Assembly: GCA_037013685.1 (NCBI GenBank)
Contig: CM072895.1
Span: 15,226,463-15,290,462 of the forward strand
Length of the DNA: 64,000 nucleotides
Direction: 5' to 3'
Source of the DNA: Acridotheres tristis
Taxonomy: Eukaryota > Chordata > Aves > Passeriformes > Sturnidae
A program made the position numbers and the translations under genes. This document shows, one piece after another, positions 24,105 to 39,100 of the stretch (the stretch's first letter is position 1; the number at the start of each line of letters is the position of its first letter). The notes under the pieces were generated by a model. That model did not search any database, was not told the DNA's origin, and saw nothing but the letters and a program-made list of their open reading frames with translations.

Positions 24105-27100
24105 CTAGAAGAGAGAAGTTAAACTAGTCAGAACTGAATCCATGCTGCGACAGAAAAATCCATGGCAGATGCCCACTGTCCTCCCTCAGTGTCCCACTAA
24201 GAGCATGCACAGACACATGGAATCTTACAGCCAATACATTGCACATTTTTTGCCACTTTGATATAAAATAATTTGGAAAAACTACTCTAAAATCTCAATT
24301 TTGAAGATTCACTCTAGAGTGAAATTGCAGCAGACTAAACCTTTCTAAAAGTAGAAACTCCCAGAACAACAATTAATTCACTGTACGAGTTAATCACCAT
24401 CCAGCTCTGGGTCAAAGAAGAGCAAACAGTTCAGCTCACACACTGTCCAGGCTAAGGAGTAACAGAAAGCAGGCACAGCAGAACAGGTTAAAACACAACA
24501 AAACCACCACCACTGAGAAACATCTGGAGAAGCTGACAACTGAGCTGAGTTCTCGTGCTTCTCCTCTGCCCTAATGTTCTGTGCTATTAAAGAAGCTCAC
24601 TTCTCACCTGCAGTAATTTTCCTGTGCAGCCACAAGCAGATGTACACTCACACGGGTTTGCTGGCAGTGTTACCTGAGCTCACAACTGCACAGCAAAAGT
24701 TACTAACAGGCTCCTCTGCTCTTACCCACTGCCTAAGGCAAGCAGCACAGCTCTCCTCACTGACCTGTGCCTAGTAAATACCCGAGCCGCAAAACTTCTG
24801 CTTATATACAGACCATTGCTTCTTGTAATGAGCAGCAGAGACTTCCTATTCCCATTGCCCACTGAAAAGGCAGTGCACACAAAGCCATGCAGTTCACCAT
24901 CTGACCCTCTCCTTGTTAGACTCCCCACACACAAGAGCAAAGATTCAGTCCTGAAATGTACCCAATCCTTCTCCTTCTGGATCCACATTACAGATCTCTA
25001 CAGGGGATTTTACTTTACGTCTTGCACAGTAATATGCAATAACTTTCACTGCTTCCCCCCCCCTTACTACAACAAAAACCCTTCTGTTTAGACTATGCTC
25101 CATTAGGATGGAGGGCCATGGGTTAACAATAACTTGCCAGTGTTACACAGTCTAACCAAACAAGGACTATTTGTTTTCAGTTGGAAATATACGGAAATTG
25201 AAGTATTGCACAACACGTTGGTTATCAAGCTGTCTCAAACTACAGATGATTAAATATAAGGATCAGACTGTGATCCTTCCATTCAGTCCAAATGTGCTGT
25301 TTACACTGTGTGGTGCTCACCTACTCAAGTCTCTGCATTTGTGTTTTACCTCCCTTTTAACACAACACCCTGCAAAGCTCTTGCAAGCCAAGGGATAGAA
25401 CTCGGCTTTTTCTTCTAAGTGAAAGAAAACTCCACTACTTACCCTACCCCTACTCTCTTAGAACAATACACACTCCTATGGGCAGAGCTACATCCACTTG
25501 GTTTTGTAGTCCAGAGTAGCCATGCCACAACCCATCCCCAGGGTTTCAAGATTAGTTTCTGCACAGTACTTGCTGCCCAAACAGCTCTTGGTCTCCTTCC
25601 ACCTACATGCCCCATCTCGCCTGCATAGACTCACTCATCTGACTGAAAGCTTCTTCTCATTTTTGGTGATCAGCAGCTTTGGAGCTGCCCACCTGCAGCT
25701 GACAAGTGAGCAGCAGCATCATCAGTCACCTTAAACCCATCATGGAGCAACAACATTTTTCCTAATGCAAAGCTCTGCAAAAACAAGTAGAAGTTGCAGA
25801 GCTCTTCCTCTAAGGATGTCTTCAAATTCTGACAAATTACAAGGGTGGAAATAAATTAACCCCATCAGGTCAAAGCTGGAGAGCAGGAAAAAAAAAATCT
25901 CCAAGCTCTCTAATTCAGATGTGGAATCACTGGGATTGTGTTTTCTAGTGTCTTTACTCACATAAAGTCTTCATTATTTCTTACATTACACTCAAACTCT
26001 GCCATCTGGCAAGAAAGCAATTAAACCAACAAACCTTCCATTTAGCAAGTGCCCAAATAAAAACTGCCATAATTTATTTAGATTAATAGGTGATACCATA
26101 GTACCTCCTATTTTAAGAATTCTGATGCTGCTCAGTCATTCAGTGAATTAATGTACAGTGTCACACAGTGCAAACACACAGCAATGGTTTGACTTTTTTT
26201 CCTTGATCAGATTCATGCAAGTACCTGGCCACAACTGAAGTAAGTAATGAAGAACCTCTATGTGCTTTTTGAAGTCCAGGGCACTAGCAAGTTCTTCTGA
26301 GTCTGTGAAGACTCTGTTGTTATGGTTGGTGGTCTCCTGCCTCTGGCTCAGTAACACAGGGCCAAAACACACAGCTAAATTCTGGCACGTCATCTTATTT
26401 ACTTCGTGGTAAGAAGCCACCAGTTTCAGGTGATCCAACAGCATCTTCAGGGTAGCCTAAAGAAACAAAATACTGCTCAGGAAACCAAACACTAGACAAC
26501 AGTGGTGCTGGTCAAAGCTCTAGAGGGAAAAGATCAAGGCTGATAGCCCTGGTTTTACTAACAATACCTACCAACAGAAGATCCAAATGCTGAATTAGGA
26601 AAGCTGTATTTGACTATGACAGAGCAGACCAATTAAGACAGACTTTCTGGTAAAACTGTTTCTTATCTGAACTCAGTTTCACACGGATGAGTTTTCTCAC
26701 AGTGAAAAGGAAGGGAGGAGAGGCTGCAGAAGCAGTACAGATAATCCAGGTACATTAGAAAATAAAGAAACCCTCAATATGATGTCAGCATCTGAACAAG
26801 CTCCCAGGTAATTCCAGATGCTGTGCAGGCCCCTCACTCCCTCCAGAAGGGACTGTAGTTTGCTGCATAGGAATTTGGCAGGTAACACTGCTTAGCATGG
26901 GAAGCAAAGGCTTTATTGCACATTCTTAAGATAGAGGAATGGATTTGCCCAGGTAATTACATCATACAGATCAGAGAACTCTGCAGAAGTGGAGCAGGAA
27001 TATACACAGGAATAATCATTTATCTAATCATGTAAAAGTAGAGATCACAGCCTTTCATTCAATTTTAAAGAAACAATATAAAATAAAAACTAGAGTAAAT

Positions 27101-30100
27101 CCAGCAGTGCAGACCCTCCAGTTCATTACAGCATGGAATTATTTTCAAATATGTGCAGCATCACAAATCCAAGTGAACCACTTGATCTGATAAACGGTTC
27201 TGAGACATTTGATATCCAGTATGAAGATGTTCCTTTAGTTTTTAAAGCTTGTGATTTACTTGACCATGCTAACACTACTCACCTTCTCAACATCTGGCAG
27301 GCAATCCAGAAGGGCTGCTGTGTGCTCAGAGTCACTTGGGTCATTCTCACAACCGTTTGCTGTCATTTTCAGGGGATTTTTCACCATGGCATCCAACACT
27401 GCTTCATAGAGCTGCTTGGTTATCAGGGGAGAGGGCAGCTCTCGCAGATAATCCTTTAGGACACCTAATGAGACACAACAGCTACCTTTAAAAAGCTGCA
27501 GATTCACTTTGCAGCAATTTCTGGGAGCATTAAAGCACATGAATTTCACCCATTCCATAAGGAAATCCTCTGTGTCAGTGACTAACCTTGCACTCAGGAG
27601 CGAGGGATGGGAGGACACCACCAAAAGGGCACAGCAAGGAGGGGCTGGGGCACAGGGGCTGCTGCATGTGCAGGAATGGGGACACTGGGCACCAGGGAAA
27701 CATCTCTCCAAGTTTCCCTTGACGAGGGTGAGGAGAAGCATGGAAAGGACTGAGAGCAGTCCACATCCCATCCAAAGAAAGGAGCTCCTACAAACACCAA
27801 AGTCCAGCTTGATGACCCCTCCTCTTTTATGTAAGCTTGTCAGTTAATTTTTTTGTTCTGTTTATTTTCAGCTACAAAATTATGAGCAAACACCCCAGTG
27901 CCCATGGCATGTACAGCAAAGCACAAACCAAACATGTCCTCATGACAGAGAGCCCCCAGCTCCCTGCTGTCCCTGCAGCCCCAGCACAGCACTCGCTCCT
28001 GCTGGGACAGATGTGATTCACACCCACAGGAGACACTGCCTAAAATGCCCAGGCACCAAGCCCTCCTGCTGCAGAGAAACATGCACCATTTCTGAAGCTG
28101 GGGATGTGCTGGGGAGAGGGAGTTTCCAGGGACTACAACAAGCAGGCAAACACCTGATTAACACCTATTCCTTCCAAAGAGGAACTGAGCTTTGCATTCT
28201 TGTAAGCTGGCTTTGGAACCTGGCTGATATTTCATTTTGAGAGGGGTTTCAGTGACTGGAAGAATAATAATGAAAAAAACCGAATTGTTAAGGCTTCTAA
28301 GAGCAGCCTCTGGAAAGGACACACCAGGAGCAATATCCAATACGACCTACAAAAAATTAAAGGAAACAAGGCTGCTTCCCAACAGTTTTCATTTTCCTTA
28401 AAAAATTGCTGTCTGTGCCACAAATATCTACTAATTTTAGCAGGATCACAACTGCATTTAAATACTTTGTTAGGAGGAAATACTGGATTAAAATAAACTA
28501 TTTAAAAGCAGGTACTGTAGTTAACAAAGCAGCCTGTCCTCCAAATAGGTAAAGCTGGAAAGGCAGAAGATTTTTTTTTAGCAGGCACTCCTCACAACTT
28601 TTGTAAAATCTCACATCACAGCAATTACCATCACACTGTGCTATTTAACAAAGCAAGAGTTTTCATTAACTCAAGTCTGTGTAACCGAGCTGTACAATGA
28701 ACTGCACAGCGTGGGCTTTGTTCCGAAGTAGTTTCTAAAAAAAGTACAGGGAATAGAAGTTAACATTTTGCCCTTCACATGCAGAATGCTTGTAAGAACT
28801 GTCTTCTGCCTGTATAAATATTTTCACTTCCAAAGAATCCTGCACTTGCAGCAGTGCAGCTACTGAAGCTGTGCTGCAGGAAGCACACCTGCACTACCTG
28901 AGGCAGCAGTGCCCTGGTGCTGAGCTGCAGCACGGGCACGGGGCAGCCAGACCAAACCATCCCTGCAGACACCACACGGCCTCAGGAGCTCACTCCGTGC
29001 TTAAAATGGGAACAGCCCCTCAGCAACACAAAATATGCAAACAACCATTTTTTTTCCTGAAAAAGTATTTCCTCTGGTGGTTTGGTGGGATTTTTTGTTT
29101 GCTTTCAAAAGAATATACACTTTTGGTACTTCTCCACTTAAGTGGCTCATTTTTATTTAGTAACTTACTCATATTCCTCCCTTCCCACCCAGTATTTTTT
29201 CTTCCCTGAATTTAGAGGCTCATGTTCCCTATGTGGATTAGCTGGTTAAAATATTTATGAAACAAATGTGGCAGATTCTGGTGCTGTACAACATGGTCTG
29301 GGATATTTTCCTTTTTTCATAAGCACAACATTAGCAAAAGATGCTGACTTCGATCAAGATCTCTGTCTTAGTTTTGCTCAGTTTTTGCTTTTTTTGGAGG
29401 CAGAGGCTGAAATCAGAACCAGCTTACAGTAGGAAATTATATTCTATTCAAATTAGCTTATGCCAAATACTCACTACTGTAAATTAATTATTATTTAACA
29501 AGAATTCCTGCAATAGCATCCACAATCATAGGACTACCACCTGCCACTTTCTCCTGTTCAGCTCTGGATAACAGGATGGTTTGAGAGCCGTGAATGCCCC
29601 CTGACCTTTCTAAATCCTTTTGCTATTCACTCAGCTAAATTAGCCCTCTAAGAGGCTGCTGTTATTTTTCTTTCCATGAATCTATGCTTCCTGCTGCTGC
29701 CAGCCCACTGCCACATTCCTCTAGACACAACCACACACAACACATTTAGACAGAGAGCAGAAATTGCCATACACTTCATTAATTCCTCATTTTTCTGACC
29801 CACTGAACTGTTAAGAGCATTGCAAGCTTTATGCAGAGATATGAATTCACGTGGATGCCAACAGACACGATGCAACAACACAGCTTCAGGTCAGTTCCAC
29901 GAACTGCCTGCATGCCTCAGTTTGATCCATGAGCCCACTTCATTGTGTGTAAGCCTGTGCCAATCCCAAGAGTATTTCTCAGTCAAGATTTAATCATTAA
30001 ATGTTCATTCTTTAGTCTTTGGAGAGCTGTCAAAAAATATTATTCATCTTTTTGGAAAGGAGCACTACTCAAATTTCAAAAAGGATATAAGGCAGCACTT

Positions 30101-33100
30101 CTCTTCAAATCAGCCAAGATTTATGCTGAGGATTCATATTCTGTGGAACACATGTTTTGGCTGACAGAAGTATGAATCATGTGCATCAGCCTCAGCATTA
30201 AGTAATCAGGGGAAACATCCCCTCTCAACCGAACTCCCTAAGCACATGCAGTAAGTTTTGTGGGCACTTTTATTCCTAGCACTAAGCACAGTGGCCAACT
30301 CAGCTGTCCACAAAAACTGTAGGTTCCCCTGTCAATCCAGAGCAAGCAGTTTCCAATAATCTGAGTGGCTGCATTTGGGCCAGTGGAAGGTGTGGATGCC
30401 AACACCCCTTCCCTGCCTGCTCCCCCAACCCACAGAGCCCCCCAGTCAGTCCCTGCAGCACAACACCAACACCAGCACTGCACAGCACAGCTGCAGGGCT
30501 ACCAGGGAAAGAATCTGCTTTTCCAATTAATTCCTTAAAGTCTTTTTCTCTTGTAAGGAAAGCAGCATGTAAGCAAACTCTTGCAATAGAAAACATACCA
30601 AAGGACACCCAGTAGACTTTCTGTAAGGCAGAAAACAAAGCTGTAGTCTTTTTCACTCTTGCAATGCAAGCTCTAGATGCAAAATAGTATCCTCCAGCAG
30701 AATCACCACCAAGCCACACCTGCAGTCACCAAAACTGTGGGTCACCACCAGCAGCGAGGCTTGCAGGGATGTATATGGAAAAATGTACTTCAATTTTTCA
30801 ATTCTGCCACCACAGCACAAACTCAAGAAGGAAAGATCAGTTAGACTGTGTTGCTGCCCTTCCAGAGCTTTGCAGTAGCACTTAGCTCTGCTGCAGTTCA
30901 GAGTTTGGCTTCAGCCATTTCTGGTTGGTTCTGAGTATAGAGTATACCTAGGAAAATCAAAATGCTTAGGAAATGTTCCAGGTTCTGTTGTAGACAGGTC
31001 AGTATTAAATTCCTATAGCCTTCTCCATGATACTCCTGAACCATTTCTATAAATACTGTTTTATTTTAATGATTACTTGTAGCATGGAAATACAATGCCA
31101 TTGTATCTAAAATTTTTAAAAGTAACAACAAAGTTTTTCAGTACCCCAAAGTTTACATTAACCAAACTGCAGTTTGCCATTTATCTGCTTATAAGTCACT
31201 ATCAACAGCTTTTGCTGCTGGCAGAAAGCAACTGAGGGGTTTTACTCCACCATATAAGTTGATGACAAAAAACCGGAGAAAATAGAACTTCAGTGGAACA
31301 ATCTGATCTTAGAAGTTCTCACCATTTTTTCTCATTAATTTATTTGTAAAGAGAAGAAGACAACTCAGTTTAAAAGACTGTTTATACTTATTACCTTTAC
31401 TGTATACCTTGTTTATAAAAGCCGTACAACATCAAATGAAACATTGGTGGATTAATGGCTTGACTTGATGATCTTAAAGGTCTTTTCAACCTACACAATT
31501 CTATGATTCTATAAATACAAGTTTCTGATGCTGAGAACGCTGGTTCTTGTGAACAACACTGAACCCAACAGCAAAATCAGCCAAGGCAAGTAAGGTGAAG
31601 TGACTGGCTGCACACTCTGAATAAAGAGGTTTATGTAACTCAGCAAATGTCACTGAGTAGTATCTTCTGATAACATGTTGTAGAATTATAAAATGTAATG
31701 AATAAAATTAATTCCCAGTACATTGAAATGAAATAAATCACCAAAGTGGGTATAACTCTCCTATACAGCTGGATGCTGGATATTACAGAAAGGGTTTTGG
31801 CATAGAAAATTTATACCCCAACTACTGTTACATTTTCCATCCCTTGATATACAGTGAGTGAATGCTTCTGACTAATTTCTCAAAGCAACTGGCTTACTCA
31901 GTGATGCCTGAAATTAGATCAACTTTAGCTTACATAATAAGTATCAATAGTTATAAAACTGTTCCGGTTTTTAGCAGACCAGAAAAACCTCAACAATTTA
32001 CTTCAGTTCTGCAGCACAGCTCCTCTGAAGAGAGCCATGTAAGGAGCTGATGCAGACAGACTTCCCAGGACCTTCTTACCTGTGCCTGGAGCTTGCTGTG
32101 TGACACCAAGTAAAGGGCCACTCCAAGGAGCAGGAGAAAGCTTAGCAAGGCTTTTAAAAAAACAGTGATCAAATGAAGGCACTTTCCTGCAGCTCTAACT
32201 AGCCTGCACAATACAATGGGAAAATCTGTTTCCATAACTCCTGCAACCTCCAACATCAAGGGAGAACAAGAGTTGATCCAAGACAGCCCTGGTCACATGG
32301 TGAGGAGCCACTAGCACAGCAGAGGTGCCTGAGCATAACCAAGCTTTTCCAGATCTGCTCCAATGCAAACCAATGGCACAGGTTTAACCAGCTCCAAGAT
32401 CCCAGCTCCTTTCAGACTCTCACTTCCCTCTGTACCTGGTGAAGTAGGTCCTTCCATGTCCTCCCCTCCCTAAAAATCACTGCTGCTTCATCCATACTCA
32501 CACATCCCCACAGTAACTGCACTCACTCCCAGCCACCTTCCAGCAGCAGATAAAAGCTTGTTAAAATGACAACAGAGAAAGAGTTCAAAGCAATTTCACC
32601 CTTTTAGAGGTACATGAGGAAAATGGCACAGCTCCTTTGGAAGAAAAGCAAGTAAATGTGTTACCTGTTATGACATTAATGTCTGGGTACTGGCTCTCAC
32701 AGAGAGTGACAGCCTTGCTGTCCCTCTCGAACGCCTCCCGAAGCTCTTTCTTCACGGCAGCAGAGCCACAGAGCCGGTACAGCCCCACCACCTGCAAGCA
32801 CAAACAAAGCCCCGCATCAGCCACTGCCTGCCCAGGGACCAGGGACTGCCATCGTGTGCTGTGCCATGCACAGAGCACGGCAGCAGCACTTTGGGAACGC
32901 AGCTGGGGACAGGCAGAGCTGCACACCATCCATCGGCACACGGGGCCGTGCAGCAGCCAAGGAGTGATGGTCCTGTTTCCTCCAGTCAGTGTGCTGAGCA
33001 GTGCTCTACTGACATAACACAAGCTCTACACTGGAATTGCTTCATGTTTTGCTTTTATGGAGAATCAGGAAAGAAGTACAGATGAAAAATATATTTGTTT

Positions 33101-36100
33101 CTCACCCGACTTACTCAGATCATCATTATTTTTCCTGGCATAATTGTTTAATTATACAAAATAGAATTCAAACTTCAGCAGAAAGAAATGAAAAGTGTTT
33201 ATAGCTTTATGTAAACAAAACTGCAGCACAAATACAATTAACCATTAGCAGAAGTCATGCAACTCACTCCATACTAAAAAGGAGGAAAGTTACAAATCAA
33301 TTAATAAACCAACACAAATCCAAAATAAGTGAAAATGTTTTCCTACAGTATTACATTATATAGTTAAAAAAATTAAAATTTATTTTTATACCCTTAACCA
33401 GAGTTTCAAGAAAATTATGTCTACTCCATTATTACACCTATAATGTGTTGTTTTAAAATTTACAAGATGCTGACTTCCATGTGTTTCAAATTACACTGAA
33501 AGTTTTCTACAAAACAGGTATTATTTAAGATGCTTAAGGGGATAGGAGTGAAACCCACACCACTCTTGAACTGAATTGCCAGTTAAATCATGTGCTTTCA
33601 TGTTCTGAAATTTTCCATTTTATCATTATTTTTCATTTTCATCAACACTATTTATACAAAGAACTCCTATGATACTACAAAACAAAATCTTAAAAATATT
33701 ATTTTAATTAGCATTATAGGCAGCTGTACTAAGCAGTAAAACATTATTGCAAAACTACCATGGACTCAAGACAAAAAATTATCCAAAACCAAACCAAACA
33801 AAAGAATCCCACCTATACTGTCTTAAGACCAGGAGAACGCAGGCATGCAAGCAAAAGTATTTTTCTGGTCATATATTAATTCCTGTTTAAATAAATGTAA
33901 AGTTATGGAACAAATGGAATTTGTATTCCCCCTTTCTCAAGGCTGAATATGATCTAGTATATGCTTAAGACCATTTCTTTTAAACTTTCTAAGTTTTGTA
34001 GTGCCACATCTGAAATTCAGGTGGAGATTATGCACCACGACAGTATTTGCAGTCTGTAGGAAAGTCAAAAACGTCAGATAAGCACGTGGTTAAAAGAAGA
34101 AGTTACAGTATATTTTGCAGTTTTGGTTCTCTCTGTGCAAATACAAAAATAGATTTCATGCTCAAAAGCATCAGGTACATTCAGACAACTCAAATCCCAG
34201 TTGCTTCATTACCACTGTTGCCTTGATTACCCAATATCATTTGCATGACTAGGTGCTAATAGGCCCATAATAAAATGTTGAAATTATGGGACACATATAC
34301 TGGAAAGAATAAAATTTCCCTTTTCCAGTGATTTGGCTGTTAGGAGAAGTATCCCCAAGAAAAATCACACAGTTAATATTAGCAATGACTTTTGACAAAA
34401 AAGCCACATAAAAGTTCCATTTCCCTCTACAGTTCATGACCTGGGTTATAAACAGCAGAGCTAATCTCATCACACCTGGAATCATATCCGACCTGTCAGC
34501 AATTTAAAATAGCAACAGTGGTGGGTGTGACTACTTCTCAATTTCACCTGAGTGAGAACAGGTGCAAAATGCAAGGAGGGCTCACTTATGCTGTGGAACA
34601 GCAGGCAAGAGTCCTCCCACCAGTTTCAAATTAATTGCCAAGGGGAACAGCTGAGCTTAGGACTGTGCATAGTCCTTCCTAATAGACCTCTTGCCTAGCA
34701 TCCATAACCAGTGATTTGTTTCCATATCTCATTTCTCATACCTATTAGATTCATTAGATGACATCAACCAATAATGGGATGAAAAAGAAGACACTGGGAA
34801 CTTCTGCATTGCAGCAGTCCCAATTTTGAGAACAACCCAAAGAAAGACAAGGAGCAGTGGTGTGGGGAAAGAACTAATTCATCCCCTCAGGGACTCACCC
34901 TCATCCTAATGCTGTGTACAAAGTGATGACAGAGATGGGTCTTAGGCACACTGGCTTCAGACTGCACCACAGGATGGGCTCACTGTGTCACTGCACAGTG
35001 TCTCAGCTCAGTTGGAGCAAACATATCGTTTTTTCATTTAGATGTGTGTCCCTAGAGACTGACCCATGTCTCAGGGGTCAAGCATTCTCAAGTTCTCAGC
35101 TGATCTCTGCTTTCTGACTCTATGCACTGGGGGCTGCAGGTTTCTTCCACCACCCTCACTCCTGAAGCTCTGCTGGGAGCAGCTCCTGTGAGCAAGTGTA
35201 CATCTCTTTTACAAAGGCCCTGCTGGAAGCACTGATTGCACACAGCCCTGTTATTCTTCCCACATTTCAATGGCCAGTGTTCACCACAAACAAACAGCAA
35301 AGGAAAAAAAATTTACTTCTAAAAATGTTTTTAATTTTCTCCCATTTCCACTCACTGTTTACACTGCAACAACAGCTATCTTAACACAGAGATATTGACA
35401 AAAGAGATTAAAATATGCACAGTACCTGACAGCCTCTCTTTTCAATCTCCAGAATGCATTTCTGCAACAAAAGTGGCACCATCAAGCCTGCATTTTCCTT
35501 CTCTACAACTTTTCGAGCATCTACCCCAAACATCACAGGCTCACGGTCTGCATCAAGGCCATCAAGAGAGTTCTCCCACTGCTCCATGAGTGACAGCTTG
35601 ACATAAATAAGCCCCCTGGGCTCCAGTTTGACAGCCAGCTGATGCGTTTTGGTGACCCGGAAGAGAGTGGGAAGAGCCACAGTTCCATGACAACACACTC
35701 TGTTTTTCCGTGGGGTGGGTTCCCAGCTGAACACCACCAGCTTTAAGTGCTGAGCGTTTTCGATTTCTATGTTGAATGTGTGATCCATGTCAAGAAATGC
35801 TGTCCTACATGTGAGCAGGGCAGTCCTTGCTTTGTTTACTGAGTCAACCTGTATTGCACAAAAGACATCTTTTGAGTCTATTCGTGGTGGCTTTAAGTCT
35901 TCAGCACCATAAAAGTGAATGCTCATGAGTCCAGAGATGTACTGAGAGCACTTGGGTTGATCAGAGAAGTTGTAGTGTCTGAAGGCATCGATATCTATTT
36001 CCGGTTTACCACTGTTACTTGGAAGGTTCTCCTTTCCTTTCCCACACTTGGTTTCATGTCTGTGTTTACCCGATTTTGTTATAAGTTCAGGAGAGTCACC

Positions 36101-39100
36101 ATCACTGAGGTAACCACCTTTGTTGAAGGATTTGGAGCTCCTTGAACCCTTCTTTTTGTAGGTGTGTTGTGAGGACACACTGCTGTCAAGGTGGTAACGG
36201 CTTATCACATTCCTGCTGGCAGCTGTGGCTGAGTTTCCAGAAGAAGGCAAAGACACTGTATGGCTTGTATCCCGGCAGCTCCCTTTCAGCTGGGAGGGAG
36301 GATTATCTGAACTACTATGGCTTGAAGTTCCCTTCACACTCAGCTTCCTGCTCAGCTCTGGCAGCTTTTTCATTTTCATGGAAAGCTTCCTCACGGTCCT
36401 GGGAGATTTAATTCTATCAGGGAAAGGCCAGTTGATTGACCCGCTTTTTTTCAGGGGACTGGGACTTGGAGGAGAAACCTCTGTGGAGGGTATATCAGGC
36501 TTGCGTGCAAGAGCAGCTCCAAACCCTTCAGAAGAAAAGAGAAGGAATAATCATTTTCAAACTGCAACTCTCGGCAATGAAAAAATCAACCTTGAACTTG
36601 GGGAAAACATTGATTTGCCATAACCTGCTAAGTACAATTCATTCAGACAACCATCACTCATCCAGTCAGATGCTCACAAATGCTCAGAAAGCTGCTCTGC
36701 TGACTCGTCCAGCCAAATTTGGCAATTCACTATCAAAAGCCAGATTTGTTCTGCTTTATGGAGATGAAAGGGCCAGAAACTACATATAAACAAATGAGCA
36801 ATGGCACCCACAGCATTCAGCTGGACCCATTTGTGCTGCATCCCCCATATAAGCACACACGGCTGCATTCCTGGGGCACAAGTGCAAGGAAACCAGACTT
36901 AATGAAAAAATCCTGGAAATATGGCAAAGACACCCCTGTCTAGAGAGCAGTCAGTTACACAGCCAACACATCAGCATTGCCACTTCTCTTATGTCTAGAG
37001 GAAAGACACTTGTCTCTAGTAAAGAATATGGCTCTTTGTGTCCTTCTGTTACCTCAAAGAGCCCTAAATCTCTCCCGTGTAGATGCAGGCAATCTCACAC
37101 CTTTTCTTTCATTTCTCTCAGCTTCTCCTTTCTGCAGCAGGATGTAAGATTTATTCCTTCCAAAAGCTGTATCCTGCACTGCCTCATTTCACTGCCTGCC
37201 AGCAACCTTCCATGTTTCCTGGCACTACCACCCCACAAGTTTAAAGTTAGACAGTTCCCAAGTGACAGCCTCAAATGAAATCACCCCCCTTTCAAAGTAC
37301 CAAAAAGAAAATAAAAAAAACAAAAAAACCCCCACAAAACCAGCAAGCATTGATGCTAATAACAGCAAAAGAAAAAAAACCAAAAAGCCAAAAACCAACA
37401 CTCCCTCAATTCAGCAGTAAAGAACTGCTAATTAAGGAACACAATTAGACATAAGCAAGTACTGCAAACAGACAGGAACCTGTGGTTCACCTCATGCTCT
37501 AATACCCAAGGAAATGCAAATACCAAGTTTTGCTCAAGCCATTCTCATTTTTGCCAGCAAGAGGCAGTAATAACTGTAAGAAAATTGATCAATGTACATG
37601 AGTTAAGGAATGAGGGAAGCTGAGGCCAGAATGATAGATACTAATAAAATTACATAATTACTTTCACTAGAGTCACTTTTCCACCCCTTAAGAAACAAAG
37701 AGTGCCTCTTGCTAGCAACAGCCATCCCAATTACTTATTTTTCAAATGTTAGCCATTCCCCAGAGGACTGGGTAGCCTTGCCTGTGCAGGCTGGGGTGCT
37801 AGAGAGCCCCTAATCACACCAATCTTGTGTGATGCAATTAGCCCAGGCAGCTCACAGAGTCTCAAACACATTTATCCACCCATCATTCCCCTTTGCTAGC
37901 CACAGAAACGGAGACTGTTTACAGAATATAAAAAGAAAGAAAGAAGTGCTGTTTTCACAAGATGCTCAGTAAACCATACTTTATACAGGTTTTTCCTTCA
38001 GATTTGCCAAGGACTTACTACTTTAATTCTAAACTAATCGCTTCTAGTTCACAGCAAATAATTCTTACAAGTGCTTTGTGCATTCAAATTAATTTTCACC
38101 ATTGGACTGTAACTTACTTTTTATACTTCACCAAGCTTAAACAGCTAAATCAGGCAATCTGGTCTTTGACCAAAGGCATTTGCTGTGGTTTTGATCCCCT
38201 CACCCCCTTCCAAGGAAAACGCTACAAAATCCAGTTCTAGTCTCAAGAGAAGTTTGGATTAAGTAACTTTTACAGACAGTTGCTTAAAAGAGTATCTTTA
38301 TAAAAGGAAGTTTCAGTTACGAAGAATAATGCACAGAATCTGTTTTCCAGAGAAACAGAGGAAAATTCATTTAATCCTGCATCTCATGGAAGTAGTCCCC
38401 TTGCAGGAGAAGGGCTATTTCTAGCACGCCTGCTGTGCTTTTCTGGCAAGCAGCTAGTTAGAAATGTGGTGTTTGATAAAGGCAGACAAAGCCTTCCCTT
38501 GTATTGCAAATCACCGCACGGTCCCACTGGTGGGCTGGCGTGGAGCACTCTATAGCAATCAGTGCCACACTGCAGCCTCTAACATTAATCTTCCCTTTCT
38601 GTCAAAAGTCTCTGGCACAGGCTTGGAAAAGCAAGCCAGCAAATAAAACTTCCCCCCCCCCAGCTCATTAAAACCGAAGAGTCAATCTAACACTATGACT
38701 TTTATGTGTCCAACTTCTGCTGCGTTCAGCACCAAACAGTTAAAAGTGAAATATGTGGCTGGAAGAAACTTAACAGTCGAGTATTATGCAGGATGGTATT
38801 CCCATCAGCACTGAGCCACATGTTGTTCCACTAAAGCCAGCAATGTGCTGAGGTATGCACGCAATTTTAAAAGAGTGTACATGACCACTCTGAACAAGCT
38901 GCAGGAGGAGTTGTAGCAAGGTCCAGTAACACTTCACTTCCCAGCTACCCATCTGACACAGCTTTCTCACAAGGGTGACAGCAAAACTGAGCTGCACCTC
39001 TTTTCCCAACCAAGTTACAACACTGTGCTGCAAACAGCAGTTAGACATTAAAAAAAATCCTTACAGAAGGGTCGTAGGACAAGACAAAACGTAAGAGGCA

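Noticed and set aside
32637..33017. 126-codon forward open frame
   Set aside because: It is antisense to SYDE2 exon 4, which carries the RhoGAP arginine finger.
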